Translations under genes and position numbers: made by a program
In this document: one piece after another, positions 1 through 5,084 of the stretch
How positions within the stretch are numbered: the stretch's first letter is position 1
Layout: each line of letters starts with the position of its first letter
Notes under the pieces: model-generated
What the model was told of the DNA's origin: nothing
What the model saw: only the letters and a program-made list of their open reading frames with translations
Database searches by the model: none
NCBI GenBank assembly: GCA_029779385.1
Contig: JAKPAQ010000218.1
Span: 1-5,084 of the forward strand
Length of the DNA stretch: 5,084 nt
From: Actinomycetes bacterium
GTDB taxonomy: Bacteria > Actinomycetota > Actinomycetes > Propionibacteriales > Nocardioidaceae
Direction of reading: 5' to 3'

Positions 1-1
1 G

Positions 2-244
2 GATGCGATTTTGCGGTCGATGGCGCAGGAGGATGAGATCAAGGCGCAGAATCGGTCGCAGATGGCTCAGGCTCATGCGGCGGCGGCTACGACTCAGGCT
101 GCTGTGCCGTTGGGTAAGGCGTCGGCTGATTATGCCGGTGATGATGCGGTCACCCAGAGTTGGGCGGTTGCCCCGGGTCTGGTCGACGGCCCGACCGCAG
201 AATTCAAAGTGAACAGCGAGGGCGGGCGGCACAGCTCCAGCTGA
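2..244 (+). CDS. 3' end of an unrecognised Ala/Gln-rich protein (partial)
   Basis: The reading frame is open from the left edge and ends at TGA 242-244, giving the last 80 residues of a longer protein. I do not recognise a family. The visible part begins as a charged, helix-prone stretch with many Gln and Ala residues (roughly residues 7-35), followed by a Gly/Ser/Asp-containing tail ending in three serines; there is no membrane segment or cysteine. Codon use is odd: of the first 49 codons only two end in C and none in A, whereas 12 of the last 21 end in C, as in the neighbouring genes. Such G/T-ending codons are unlike the downstream core genes and point to a different origin, perhaps phage, plasmid or a secretion-associated gene. 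It converges on the lipoprotein gene across a hairpin terminator. That it is coding is likely; its role is unknown. Confidence 0.6.
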   Translation, partial: DAILRSMAQEDEIKAQNRSQMAQAHAAAATTQAAVPLGKASADYAGDDAVTQSWAVAPGLVDGPTAEFKVNSEGGRHSSS

Positions 245-267
245 CCGCGGAGCCGGAGCAACCGGAT

Positions 268-300
268 ACAGGACCCCCATCAAAACGATGGGGGTCCTGT
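268..300. terminator. Intrinsic-type hairpin terminator between convergent genes
   Basis: A perfect 14-bp inverted repeat (268-281 pairing with 287-300) surrounds a 5-base AAAAC loop. The stem contains a run of five C:G pairs. No long U-tract follows on either strand, which is common for actinobacterial terminators. It lies 23 bases after the stop of the left-hand partial gene and 2 bases beyond the stop of the oppositely oriented lipoprotein gene, so it can serve both transcripts. Confidence 0.85.
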
Positions 301-302
301 TG

Positions 303-1652
303 TCAGTAGCGGTTGCTCGCCGAATCGAACAGGTACACCTCGCCGATGTGGGTGGCCGTGGCGACCTGCCCCGCCGCCGACACCGCGACCCCGGTGGCGA
401 AGCCCTTGGACCCCGGCATCGCGATCGTTCGCAGGGTCTTACCGTCGGCGGTGGAGACCTCCGTCAGTGACAGCGAGTCCTTGCCGGCGTCACGGACCAC
501 CGTCCACGCCGTGTTCCGCGCGGTGAGCGTAGACAGGCTGACGACGGCAAGATCGGTTCGCTGCCACACCTGTTCGGCGGCGCTGCCGGTGTCGCGGAGC
601 AATGTCAGGGGAGCACCGACCGATCCGGTGGGGATGATCAGACCTCCCGGGGACACTGCGAGCGTCGCGAATCCGTGCTCACCGAGATTGTGTGTCCACA
701 CGGTCTTGCCGGTTGTGGTGTCGACGGCCAGCAGGGTGCCCGGCTTGGAGACGGCGTAGACGCGGCTTCCGTCGGCCGACAGCGTGGGCGGGCCGATCAT
801 GCCGCCGGGGATCGCTGCCGACCACACCTGGTGGATCGAACGCTCCCGGTCCTGCATTCGGTAGTCCAGCGCGATCAGTTTCGACGCGCTCTCACCGGCA
901 GGCCAGAAGTTGAGATAGGCCCGCTGGCGGCCCGCATCCACCGCGGGCGGCGAGGGGACCGGGCACTGCGGGCCATCGGTGATGCAGTCGCCGTAACCGA
1001 AACCGGGATCGTCGAGGTTGACGTCCTCACGCAACCGCAGCTCCGGCGCCACCAGATCACCGGTCTGCGAATTGAGCAACAACACCTGCCCTTGCGTGGT
1101 GGCCACCAGCACGACGCCGCGATCGGCGAATCTGGCCGAACGGGGAACCCCGATCGTCGGCACCCGCCAGCGGATGGCCCCACCCGCGTTGAACGCGATG
1201 AACAGGCCCTTCTCCCCGATGTACGGCTGGTCGTACTGATCCACCAGCAGCGTGTTGGTGGCGGCACCGTCCTGCAGCCGCTTGCAATAGTTCTTGCGTC
1301 CCTGCCGCGGGTCGAACACGAACATGTTGCAGCCGTTGGTCGTTGTCGCGGTGACCCCGATATTGCCGTTGCCCGATATCGACAACGGGGCGGTAACGGG
1401 TCCACCGGTGGGCCGCGACCAGCGCAACTCGAGATCGTCGGAGATCTGGGGGCCGGCGAAGTTGGAGTTGAACGAATTGCCGCCGAAGCTCGACCAGCCC
1501 CACGCCGACACCGATCGGACATCGGTGTGTCCGTCGGAGCAGGCCGACACCACCAGCGTGAGCGCTGCCGTCAACAGTGCGAACCCGGTTCCGATCCGCC
1601 GCCGGCGTTCGGTATCACCCGTCGCTGCGCTCGCCCCGGCTCGTGCAGCCAT
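303..1652 (-). CDS. Secreted lipoprotein with PQQ/BamB-like beta-propeller (Rv3035-like)
   Basis: The product has 449 residues. After a basic stretch (Arg16-19) comes a hydrophobic signal segment (about 24-37) ending in the lipobox V-S-A-C with Cys38 as the lipidated residue, so it should be exported and anchored outside the cell membrane. The rest reads as a beta-propeller of PQQ-like blades: a WGWSSFGGN opening (51-59) and repeats of the form 'L-x-A-x-D-x-x-T-G-K-x-x-W' (clearest at 307-319), with further blades near 110-120, 188-201 and 438-445. Cys108/Cys123 and Cys223/Cys230 could form disulfides. ATG 1652 is chosen because a GGGAG ribosome site precedes it by 4 bases; the in-frame extension to 1703 has no good start and would fill the divergent promoter region. 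Its position opposite the acyltransferase matches, from memory, Rv3035/Rv3034c of M. tuberculosis. The ligand is unknown; a scaffolding or substrate-binding role in envelope assembly is only a guess. Confidence 0.85.
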   Translation of the reverse strand: MAARAGASAATGDTERRRRIGTGFALLTAALTLVVSACSDGHTDVRSVSAWGWSSFGGNSFNSNFAGPQISDDLELRWSRPTGGPVTAPLSISGNGNIGVTATTTNGCNMFVFDPRQGRKNYCKRLQDGAATNTLLVDQYDQPYIGEKGLFIAFNAGGAIRWRVPTIGVPRSARFADRGVVLVATTQGQVLLLNSQTGDLVAPELRLREDVNLDDPGFGYGDCITDGPQCPVPSPPAVDAGRQRAYLNFWPAGESASKLIALDYRMQDRERSIHQVWSAAIPGGMIGPPTLSADGSRVYAVSKPGTLLAVDTTTGKTVWTHNLGEHGFATLAVSPGGLIIPTGSVGAPLTLLRDTGSAAEQVWQRTDLAVVSLSTLTARNTAWTVVRDAGKDSLSLTEVSTADGKTLRTIAMPGSKGFATGVAVSAAGQVATATHIGEVYLFDSASNRY

Positions 1653-1684
1653 CCCGCTCCCATCGCATTCGTACTCGGAAACCC

Positions 1685-1734
1685 GGGTGCGCCGCGCACC
1701 CAACCTCCAGAGCCTATCGTGTGCGATTTCGCAC
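1685..1734. promoter_or_regulatory. Divergent promoter region with two related inverted repeats
   Basis: The 101-bp gap between the lipoprotein and acyltransferase starts contains two perfect inverted repeats: GGGTGCG-CCG-CGCACCC (1685-1701) and GTGCGA-TT-TCGCAC (1721-1734). Both contain half-sites GTGCG/CGCAC, spaced 3 and 4 bases apart, with centres about 34 bp apart. Between them lie overlapping TANNNT -10-like hexamers on the two strands: TATCGT (1715-1720, +) towards the acyltransferase and TAGGCT (1711-1716 read on -) towards the lipoprotein. The arrangement suggests a shared operator controlling both genes, but no -35 elements are convincing. Confidence 0.4.
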
Positions 1735-1753
1735 TCCGTTACTGTTTGTCCTC

Positions 1754-2515
1754 ATGACCACCATGTGGAATGCGTCCTACCGGTCCCGCTGGAAGGCCGG
1801 CCGCCGCCGCGACCCGGCACAAGCCCGGTTCCTGACCGTCGACTCACTGCGCTGGGTGCTGCGCAACAAGGCCTACACACCCTGGTACCTGGTGCGCTAC
1901 TACCGGCTGGCCAAGTTCCGGATGGCCAATCCGCACGTCGTGCTGCGCGGCATGGTGTTCCTCGGCAAAGACGTCGAGATCCACGCGACACCCGAGATGT
2001 CACGGATGGAGATCGGCCGCTGGGTGCACATCGGCGACGGCAACTCGATCCGCTGCCACGAGGGCAACCTGCGCATCGGCGACAAAGCGGTGTTCGGCTG
2101 CAACAACGTCGTCAACGCCTACCTCGACATCGAGTTCGGGGGGTCGTCGCTGGTCGCCGACTGGTGCTACATCTGCGACTTCGACCACGTCACCGACGAC
2201 ATCAACACCCCGATCAAGGACCAGGGCATCGTCAAGAGCCCCGTGCGCATCGGCCCCGACACCTGGGTGGCCACCAAGGTGACGGTCCTGCGTAACACCA
2301 TCGTCGGCCGCGGCTGCGTCCTCGGTGCACACGCCGTCGTCAGGGGCGTAATCCCCGACTACGCGATCGCCGTCGGCTCCCCGGCCAAGGTCGTCAAGAA
2401 CCGCAAGGATGCCTGGGACGCGAACGCCGCCCAGCGCGCCGAACTCGAACGTGCCCTCGCCGACATCGAACGCAAGAAGGCCGCCGCCGAGGGGAAGGAA
2501 GCGGCGGAAGGTTAG
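1754..2515 (+). CDS. Hexapeptide-repeat (left-handed beta-helix) acyltransferase (Rv3034c-like)
   Basis: The product has 253 residues. A basic N-terminal region (1-50) is followed by isoleucine/valine-rich hexapeptide repeats (about 68-200), the left-handed beta-helix fold of CoA-dependent acyltransferases. The loop containing CDFDHVTDD (141-149) supplies the probable catalytic His145. The end of the domain has the family's classic signature, with GCVLGAHAVV (187-196), a proline-containing linker, GSPAKVV (208-214) and a following Arg. The last 35 residues are a charged Ala/Lys/Glu helix. It should transfer an acetyl or short acyl group to a sugar or similar acceptor in the cytoplasm. From memory, the M. 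tuberculosis counterpart lies in the cluster for methylglucose lipopolysaccharides, whose glucose units carry short acyl groups; the acceptor here is inferred, not seen. ATG 1754 is favoured over the longer frame from 1577, which would overlap the lipoprotein gene. No clear ribosome site precedes it; ATG 1763 is an alternative. Sampled GC is about 70%. Confidence 0.85.
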   Translation: MTTMWNASYRSRWKAGRRRDPAQARFLTVDSLRWVLRNKAYTPWYLVRYYRLAKFRMANPHVVLRGMVFLGKDVEIHATPEMSRMEIGRWVHIGDGNSIRCHEGNLRIGDKAVFGCNNVVNAYLDIEFGGSSLVADWCYICDFDHVTDDINTPIKDQGIVKSPVRIGPDTWVATKVTVLRNTIVGRGCVLGAHAVVRGVIPDYAIAVGSPAKVVKNRKDAWDANAAQRAELERALADIERKKAAAEGKEAAEG

Positions 2516-2544
2516 CTGGCCTGTTTGTCCACAGGAGTCACGAG

Positions 2545-2577
2545 TGTGCGTGCACAGTCGTGGCACACACGTATGGT
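2545..2577 (+). promoter_or_regulatory. Candidate promoter and operator of the DUF262-HEPN operon
   Basis: A -10-like TATGGT (2572-2577, fitting the actinobacterial TANNNT pattern) lies 38 bases before the DUF262 start. The expected -35 position is covered by a perfect palindrome, TGTGC-GT-GCACA (2545-2556), and a second GCACAC copy at 2563-2568 can pair with GTGTGC at 2544-2549. Covering the -35 region is a typical repressor placement. There is no recognisable -35 hexamer, so the promoter call rests on position and the -10 alone. Confidence 0.35.
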
Positions 2578-2615
2578 TGAAGGCACGTCATGCCGATGGC
2601 AGGGGAGCAGGTCTT

Positions 2616-3704
2616 ATGGGTTTGGAATCTGAAATTGTCGAGCGGTCGAAGGAAATTCACGCCGATGGATATCCGATGTCGATCGGAGAGTTGCTTTCGC
2701 TCTACCGGGACGGTGACTTGGATATCCACCCTGAGTTTCAGCGGGTGTATCGCTGGGGTCTGAACCAGAAGTCTGCGCTCATCGAGTCCATCCTGTTGAA
2801 CATCCCGGTCCCATCGGTTTTCGTGTCTCAGCGCGAGGACGGAGTCTGGGACGTCATCGACGGGGTTCAGCGCTTATCCACGATTATGGAGTTTGTCGGC
2901 GAGTACAGGGACGAAGATGGACAGAGATACGAAGGTCTGACTCTTCAGGGTACCGATTATCTGCCTTCTCTTGAAGGTGTTCGATGGGAATCGGAAGAAT
3001 CGGGATTTTCCAAGGCACTTCAACGTGACTTTAAGCGATCGAAAATTGAAGTAAGAATCATTCGGAAGACTTCGGATCCGAACGCAAAGTATGATCTGTT
3101 TGAGAGGCTGAATTCCGGGACGGATCTGAGTCCTCAGGAGGCAAGGAATTGTCTGCTCATCATGCTCAACCGAGATATGTTCAACTTGGTTTCCAGTCTT
3201 GTTGGTGACCGTTCGTTCCAAGCTGTCACCAATATTTCGGCGCGCAAGGAGAGCGAGTCTTTCCGCAACGAGCTCGTTCTGCGGTTCTATGCGCAGGCGG
3301 CGTATGATGGTCCGAAGGAGGATCTCAAAGTCGACTTTGGCCAGTTCTTGACGCATTGGATGCGCGCCACCGCGACTGTGGGACCACTACCCGACGCGGG
3401 AATATTTCGAGAAGTGTTCGATCTGCTCCTGCGGGCAGACGGTGAGGACGTCTTTCGACGTCTCACCGAAGACGGGCGACGCACCGGACCGTTCTCGAAT
3501 GCGGCTTTCGAGTTTATTGCCACCGGCGTGCAATACAACCTCCGCGAATGGCGCGGTGACCACGAGGCTTTGCAGAAACGAATACATCAGGTATGGAACG
3601 ATCCGAGTTTCGCAAACCACGTCGGCGGAGGGGTGAGTGCGCGGACCCGTTTTCCGCGCATGGTGCACCACTCGCGGGAGTTCTTTTCGCGGAAGCCGGG
3701 TTAG
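2616..3704 (+). CDS. DUF262 (ParB/Srx-like) domain protein, candidate defence sensor
   Basis: The product has 362 residues. It carries the DUF262 hallmarks in order: 'hPEFQRVYRW' type motif (residues 38-47), a helix leading to IPVPSVFV (63-70), the signature D82-G-V-Q85-R86-L-S-T, and the 'LFERLNSGTDLSPQEARN' block (161-178) with conserved Asn166, Gln174, Glu175 and Arg177-Asn178. In characterised relatives (the GmrS half of GmrSD, SspE) the D-G-x-Q-R motif serves nucleotide binding and hydrolysis. Here the region after about 220 is helical and shows no DUF1524 HNH nuclease motif, so the protein probably senses or regulates and does not cut DNA itself. ATG 2616 is preceded by AGGGGAG (2601-2607) at good spacing; the open frame further upstream runs into the acyltransferase gene and is not used. 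The next gene starts 3 bases after its stop, implying a shared mRNA and coupled translation. Bases 3001-3060 are 40% GC, far below the neighbours, indicating transfer. Confidence 0.9.
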   Translation: MGLESEIVERSKEIHADGYPMSIGELLSLYRDGDLDIHPEFQRVYRWGLNQKSALIESILLNIPVPSVFVSQREDGVWDVIDGVQRLSTIMEFVGEYRDEDGQRYEGLTLQGTDYLPSLEGVRWESEESGFSKALQRDFKRSKIEVRIIRKTSDPNAKYDLFERLNSGTDLSPQEARNCLLIMLNRDMFNLVSSLVGDRSFQAVTNISARKESESFRNELVLRFYAQAAYDGPKEDLKVDFGQFLTHWMRATATVGPLPDAGIFREVFDLLLRADGEDVFRRLTEDGRRTGPFSNAAFEFIATGVQYNLREWRGDHEALQKRIHQVWNDPSFANHVGGGVSARTRFPRMVHHSREFFSRKPG

Positions 3705-3707
3705 CCG

Positions 3708-4364
3708 GTGGCGATCCAGACCTACGACGATCTCACTGACCGAATTGACAACGACTTCTCTTGGCGAATTGTTGAGCTCAATGCAATCAGGGGGGAACTT
3801 GAGAAGCACGACCGCACCCCCGATACACCGCTCGCGCGGGCCCTCAGAAGATCTGGCGCAGCCATTCTGTATGTGCACTGGGAAGGGTACTGCAAGAACG
3901 TCTTGTCGGCGTACTTCGATTATCTACTGGCACGACGAATACCGGTTCGGAAGGCGTCTGATGGGTTGGCGATGTTGATGCTGGAAAAACTGTCCCGAAG
4001 CATCTCTGACCCGAATTCTCCAGCGGCCAGAGACCTCCTTTCGCTGGTCCGGGGAGATGCGGAACCGCGGATTTCGCGTGTCCGAACGGACGATGTCGTG
4101 AATACGCAATCGAATCTGCGTTCTCGTGTGATCGAAGATATCCTTCGCAAGCTGGATCTCGATATTCCTCTCGTCAGCACCAAAGGGCATCTCATTGATA
4201 AGTCGTTGTGCGACCCGCGCAACGCGATCGCTCACGGCAAAGAGCATACGTGTCCCGATGTGGGTGAGTATCAACGCGTAATGGACGAGATCGTGGTTTT
4301 GATGCGCGAAGTCTCGTCGGCGATTACGTGGAGTGCGGGTCAGGCAGCCTACCTGCGTGGTTGA
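3708..4364 (+). CDS. HEPN ribonuclease, MAE_28990/MAE_18760 type, candidate effector
   Basis: The product has 218 residues, mostly predicted helices. The C-terminal half carries an intact HEPN active site, R171-N172-x-x-x-H176 (RNAIAH), the R-x4-H motif of metal-independent endoribonucleases. The first half has ILYVHWEGYCKN (53-64); a 'HWEG' helix is a mark of the MAE_28990/MAE_18760 HEPN families as I recall them. There is no membrane segment or DNA-binding motif. It would cleave RNA (tRNA, rRNA or mRNA) in the cytoplasm, most likely when released or activated by the DUF262 partner. GTG 3708 is the chosen start: it lies 3 bases after the upstream stop, with GGAAG at 3691-3695 as a distant ribosome site, so reinitiation after the first gene is probable and would keep the two proteins in ratio. 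Bases 4081-4140 are 48% GC. A toxin-antitoxin role is an alternative to phage defence. Confidence 0.85.
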   Translation: MAIQTYDDLTDRIDNDFSWRIVELNAIRGELEKHDRTPDTPLARALRRSGAAILYVHWEGYCKNVLSAYFDYLLARRIPVRKASDGLAMLMLEKLSRSISDPNSPAARDLLSLVRGDAEPRISRVRTDDVVNTQSNLRSRVIEDILRKLDLDIPLVSTKGHLIDKSLCDPRNAIAHGKEHTCPDVGEYQRVMDEIVVLMREVSSAITWSAGQAAYLRG

Positions 4365-4380
4365 CCACGGCGGTGGTCGA
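4361..4380 (+). terminator. Possible terminator hairpin at the HEPN stop codon
   Basis: TTGACCAC (4361-4368) can pair with GTGGTCGA (4373-4380) across a 4-base loop, giving 8 pairs including one G:U. The stem overlaps the HEPN stop codon and there is no U-tract, so it may terminate or only stabilise the 3' end of the transcript. The convergent small secreted gene ends about 80 bases further right. Confidence 0.35.
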
Positions 4381-4460
4381 CGGGTGCCGGCAGGTCGTCC
4401 CAGTCGGTGTCAGGTTCGCCGACCATTCGGAGCAAACAGCAAGGTAGTTGTTGGTGATGT

Positions 4461-4787
4461 TTACGGCCCGTAGGTCCATTTCCCTTGGACGCACATCACA
4501 GCCTTGCCGCGCGGCGTCCGCGCCACCGGGTACTTGCCGGTGCAACGTTGCCCCAATTTACGAACGACCGGATCGACCTTGGCGGTCGCGACCCACTTGT
4601 AGCCGCCGCCCGATCCCATGTAGACGCAGACCGTCCAGTGCCCGTTCTCGGTTCGTTGAATATTGCTCACTTCACTTTTCGTGCAGTAGTTGCCGATGCG
4701 GGGCTTGCTCGCGTGGGCTTCGGCGGCGACGCCTGTCAGCCCGCCGACGGCGATGGTCCCGGCGATGAGTATTGCTCTGATTCTCAT
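4461..4787 (-). CDS. Small secreted four-cysteine protein, function unknown
   Basis: The product has 108 residues. It opens with Arg2/Arg4, a hydrophobic stretch (5-21) and an A-H-A cleavage site, so signal peptidase I should cut after Ala26 and release a mature protein of about 82 residues. Four cysteines (35, 54, 82, 99) could make two disulfides. Two stretches resemble each other weakly: a 'W-T-V-C-V' segment around 51-55 followed by Lys-Trp, and 'V-M-C-V' around 97-100 followed by Lys-Trp, hinting at an internal duplication. I do not recognise the family. ATG 4787 is preferred over the in-frame TTG at 4817 because it gives a proper signal peptide and sits 7 bases from a -10-like hexamer. 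By position (convergent with the Rv3034c-like gene) it occupies the place where Rv3033, also a secreted protein as I recall, lies in M. tuberculosis, but I cannot show homology. Confidence 0.75.
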   Translation of the reverse strand: MRIRAILIAGTIAVGGLTGVAAEAHASKPRIGNYCTKSEVSNIQRTENGHWTVCVYMGSGGGYKWVATAKVDPVVRKLGQRCTGKYPVARTPRGKAVMCVQGKWTYGP

Positions 4788-4794
4788 GTGCGGG

Positions 4795-4800
4795 AGCGTA
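4795..4800 (-). promoter_or_regulatory. -10 element for a leaderless mRNA of the small secreted protein
   Basis: Read on the minus strand, TACGCT (TANNNT pattern) is followed by 7 bases and then the ATG at 4787. This is the usual distance from -10 to transcription start, so the mRNA would begin at the A of the ATG. No ribosome site is visible upstream, which fits leaderless translation, common in mycobacteria. Confidence 0.5.
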
Positions 4801-4945
4801 TCGGGTAGGTCTGACAAGACGAGCGCGGCGCGCAGGGCTCATTCAGCGACACTGTAGTTGCCCAAGGTTATCGGCCTGGTCGACCTAGTACTACAGCCGT
4901 AGATCGGGAGTGGTGACGATCACGCGTGTGTTTACGCTGGTCAGG

Positions 4946-5004
4946 GCGGTTGCCGCGCCATGATCTGAGGTTGTGAATCAAAAGAAGACGACTGCGGCAA
5001 CCGC
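4946..5004 (+). repeat. 11-bp inverted repeat framing the transposase start
   Basis: GCGGTTGCCGC (4946-4956) and GCGGCAACCGC (4994-5004) are perfect inverted copies separated by 37 bases. The loop contains the GAGG (4967-4970) and the GTG start (4973). In RNA the stem would hold the initiation region in a closed loop and may limit transposase synthesis, especially from transcripts entering from outside. Confidence 0.6.
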
Positions 5005-5084
5005 AGATCTGAGCATAGACCATGGTCGGTGGCAGGCCCGGCTGGAGGCGATGATCGCCATGATCGCACCTCGGTTCGCCCGGA
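4973..5084 (+). CDS. Transposase N-terminus, IS701-family-like (partial)
   Basis: Only the first 37 codons are visible; the gene runs off the right edge. The segment from about residue 18, W-Q-A-R-L-E-A-M-I followed by I-A-P-R-F-A-R, matches the pattern I know from the start of IS701-family DDE transposases (a Trp, a short amphipathic helix, then 'RFxR' before the first catalytic region). GTG 4973 is the only start available: the frame has a stop at 4961-4963. A GAGG lies just 2 bases upstream, which is unusually close and suggests weak translation. A TACGCT at 4933-4938 could be its -10 element. The catalytic DDE residues are not in the window, so whether the enzyme is intact cannot be judged; another DDE family with a similar N-terminus is possible. 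Confidence 0.6.
   Translation, partial: MNQKKTTAATADLSIDHGRWQARLEAMIAMIAPRFAR

Larger units (their letters stand above)
4889..5084 (+). mobile_element. Left end of an insertion sequence, IS701-like (partial)
   Basis: The element is inferred from the transposase start at 4973 and continues past the window edge. The outer limit is tentative: a CTAG at 4885-4888 fits the 4-bp YTAR target preference I recall for IS701-family elements, which would put the element's first base at 4889 (TACTACAGCC...). The right end is outside the window, so neither terminal repeat nor target duplication can be confirmed. Confidence 0.4.

Noticed and set aside
675..1757. 360-residue open frame on the + strand
   Set aside because: It is antisense to the lipoprotein gene, which has a lipobox, propeller repeats and a ribosome site. 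The + strand frame is Arg/Gly/Pro-rich without family features, as expected of a high-GC shadow.
1742..2530. 10-base direct repeat CTGTTTGTCC at 1742 and 2521, as possible insertion marks
   Set aside because: Several 10-base repeats are expected by chance in 5 kb, and the two copies enclose the acyltransferase, not the suspected island.
2000..2566. 188-residue open frame on the minus strand
   Set aside because: It lies antisense to the hexapeptide acyltransferase, is dominated by Val/Asp/Gly repeats that mirror the beta-helix codons, and has no support of its own.
2409..2615. Longer N-terminus for the DUF262 protein
   Set aside because: It would overlap the end of the acyltransferase gene and has a Pro/Arg-rich, non-DUF262 sequence; ATG 2616 has a good ribosome site.
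2616..3704. GmrSD-type fused DUF262-DUF1524 restriction enzyme
   Set aside because: The protein ends at 362 residues and no HNH motif of DUF1524 is visible in its C-terminal part or in the next gene.
1..5084. CRISPR array, tRNA or rRNA genes
   Set aside because: No regularly spaced direct repeats, cloverleaf-like sequence or rRNA segment was found on reading both strands.

Overview
The window looks like chromosomal DNA from a high-GC actinobacterium, most probably a mycobacterium (Mycolicibacterium-like). The two core-like genes on the left are strongly C-ending in third codon positions. From memory, their divergent arrangement (a PQQ/BamB-like propeller lipoprotein facing away from a hexapeptide-repeat acyltransferase) matches Rv3035/Rv3034c of M. 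tuberculosis, which lie in the region tied to methylglucose lipopolysaccharide synthesis. No database search was possible, so this assignment is inference.

Layout: (1) bases 2-244, the 3' end of an unrecognised + strand gene with striking G/T-ending codons that change near its end; (2) 268-300, a near-ideal hairpin terminator between convergent genes; (3) 303-1652 (-), a secreted lipoprotein with a beta-propeller; (4) 1653-1753, a short divergent promoter region with two inverted repeats that share the same half-site; (5) 1754-2515 (+), a left-handed beta-helix acyltransferase; (6) 2516-2615, a promoter region with a 12-bp palindrome; (7) 2616-3704 and 3708-4364 (+), a tightly coupled pair encoding a DUF262 (ParB/Srx-like) protein and a HEPN ribonuclease of the MAE_28990/MAE_18760 type; (8) 4461-4787 (-), a small secreted four-cysteine protein, probably from a leaderless mRNA; (9) from about 4889 to the window end, the start of an insertion sequence whose transposase N-terminus resembles the IS701 family.

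The point of interest is the DUF262-HEPN pair. Sampled stretches are 40-50% GC against about 70% in the adjacent acyltransferase. The pair has its own candidate promoter, both proteins keep their hallmark motifs, and it sits beside a mobile element. This is what a horizontally acquired two-gene anti-phage or abortive-infection module looks like. The plausible working model, not shown by the sequence, is that the DUF262 protein senses or binds a signal (nucleotide or modified DNA) and controls the RNase activity of the HEPN partner. The DUF262 protein lacks the DUF1524 HNH nuclease half found in GmrSD and SspE-like enzymes, so the HEPN protein would be the effector.
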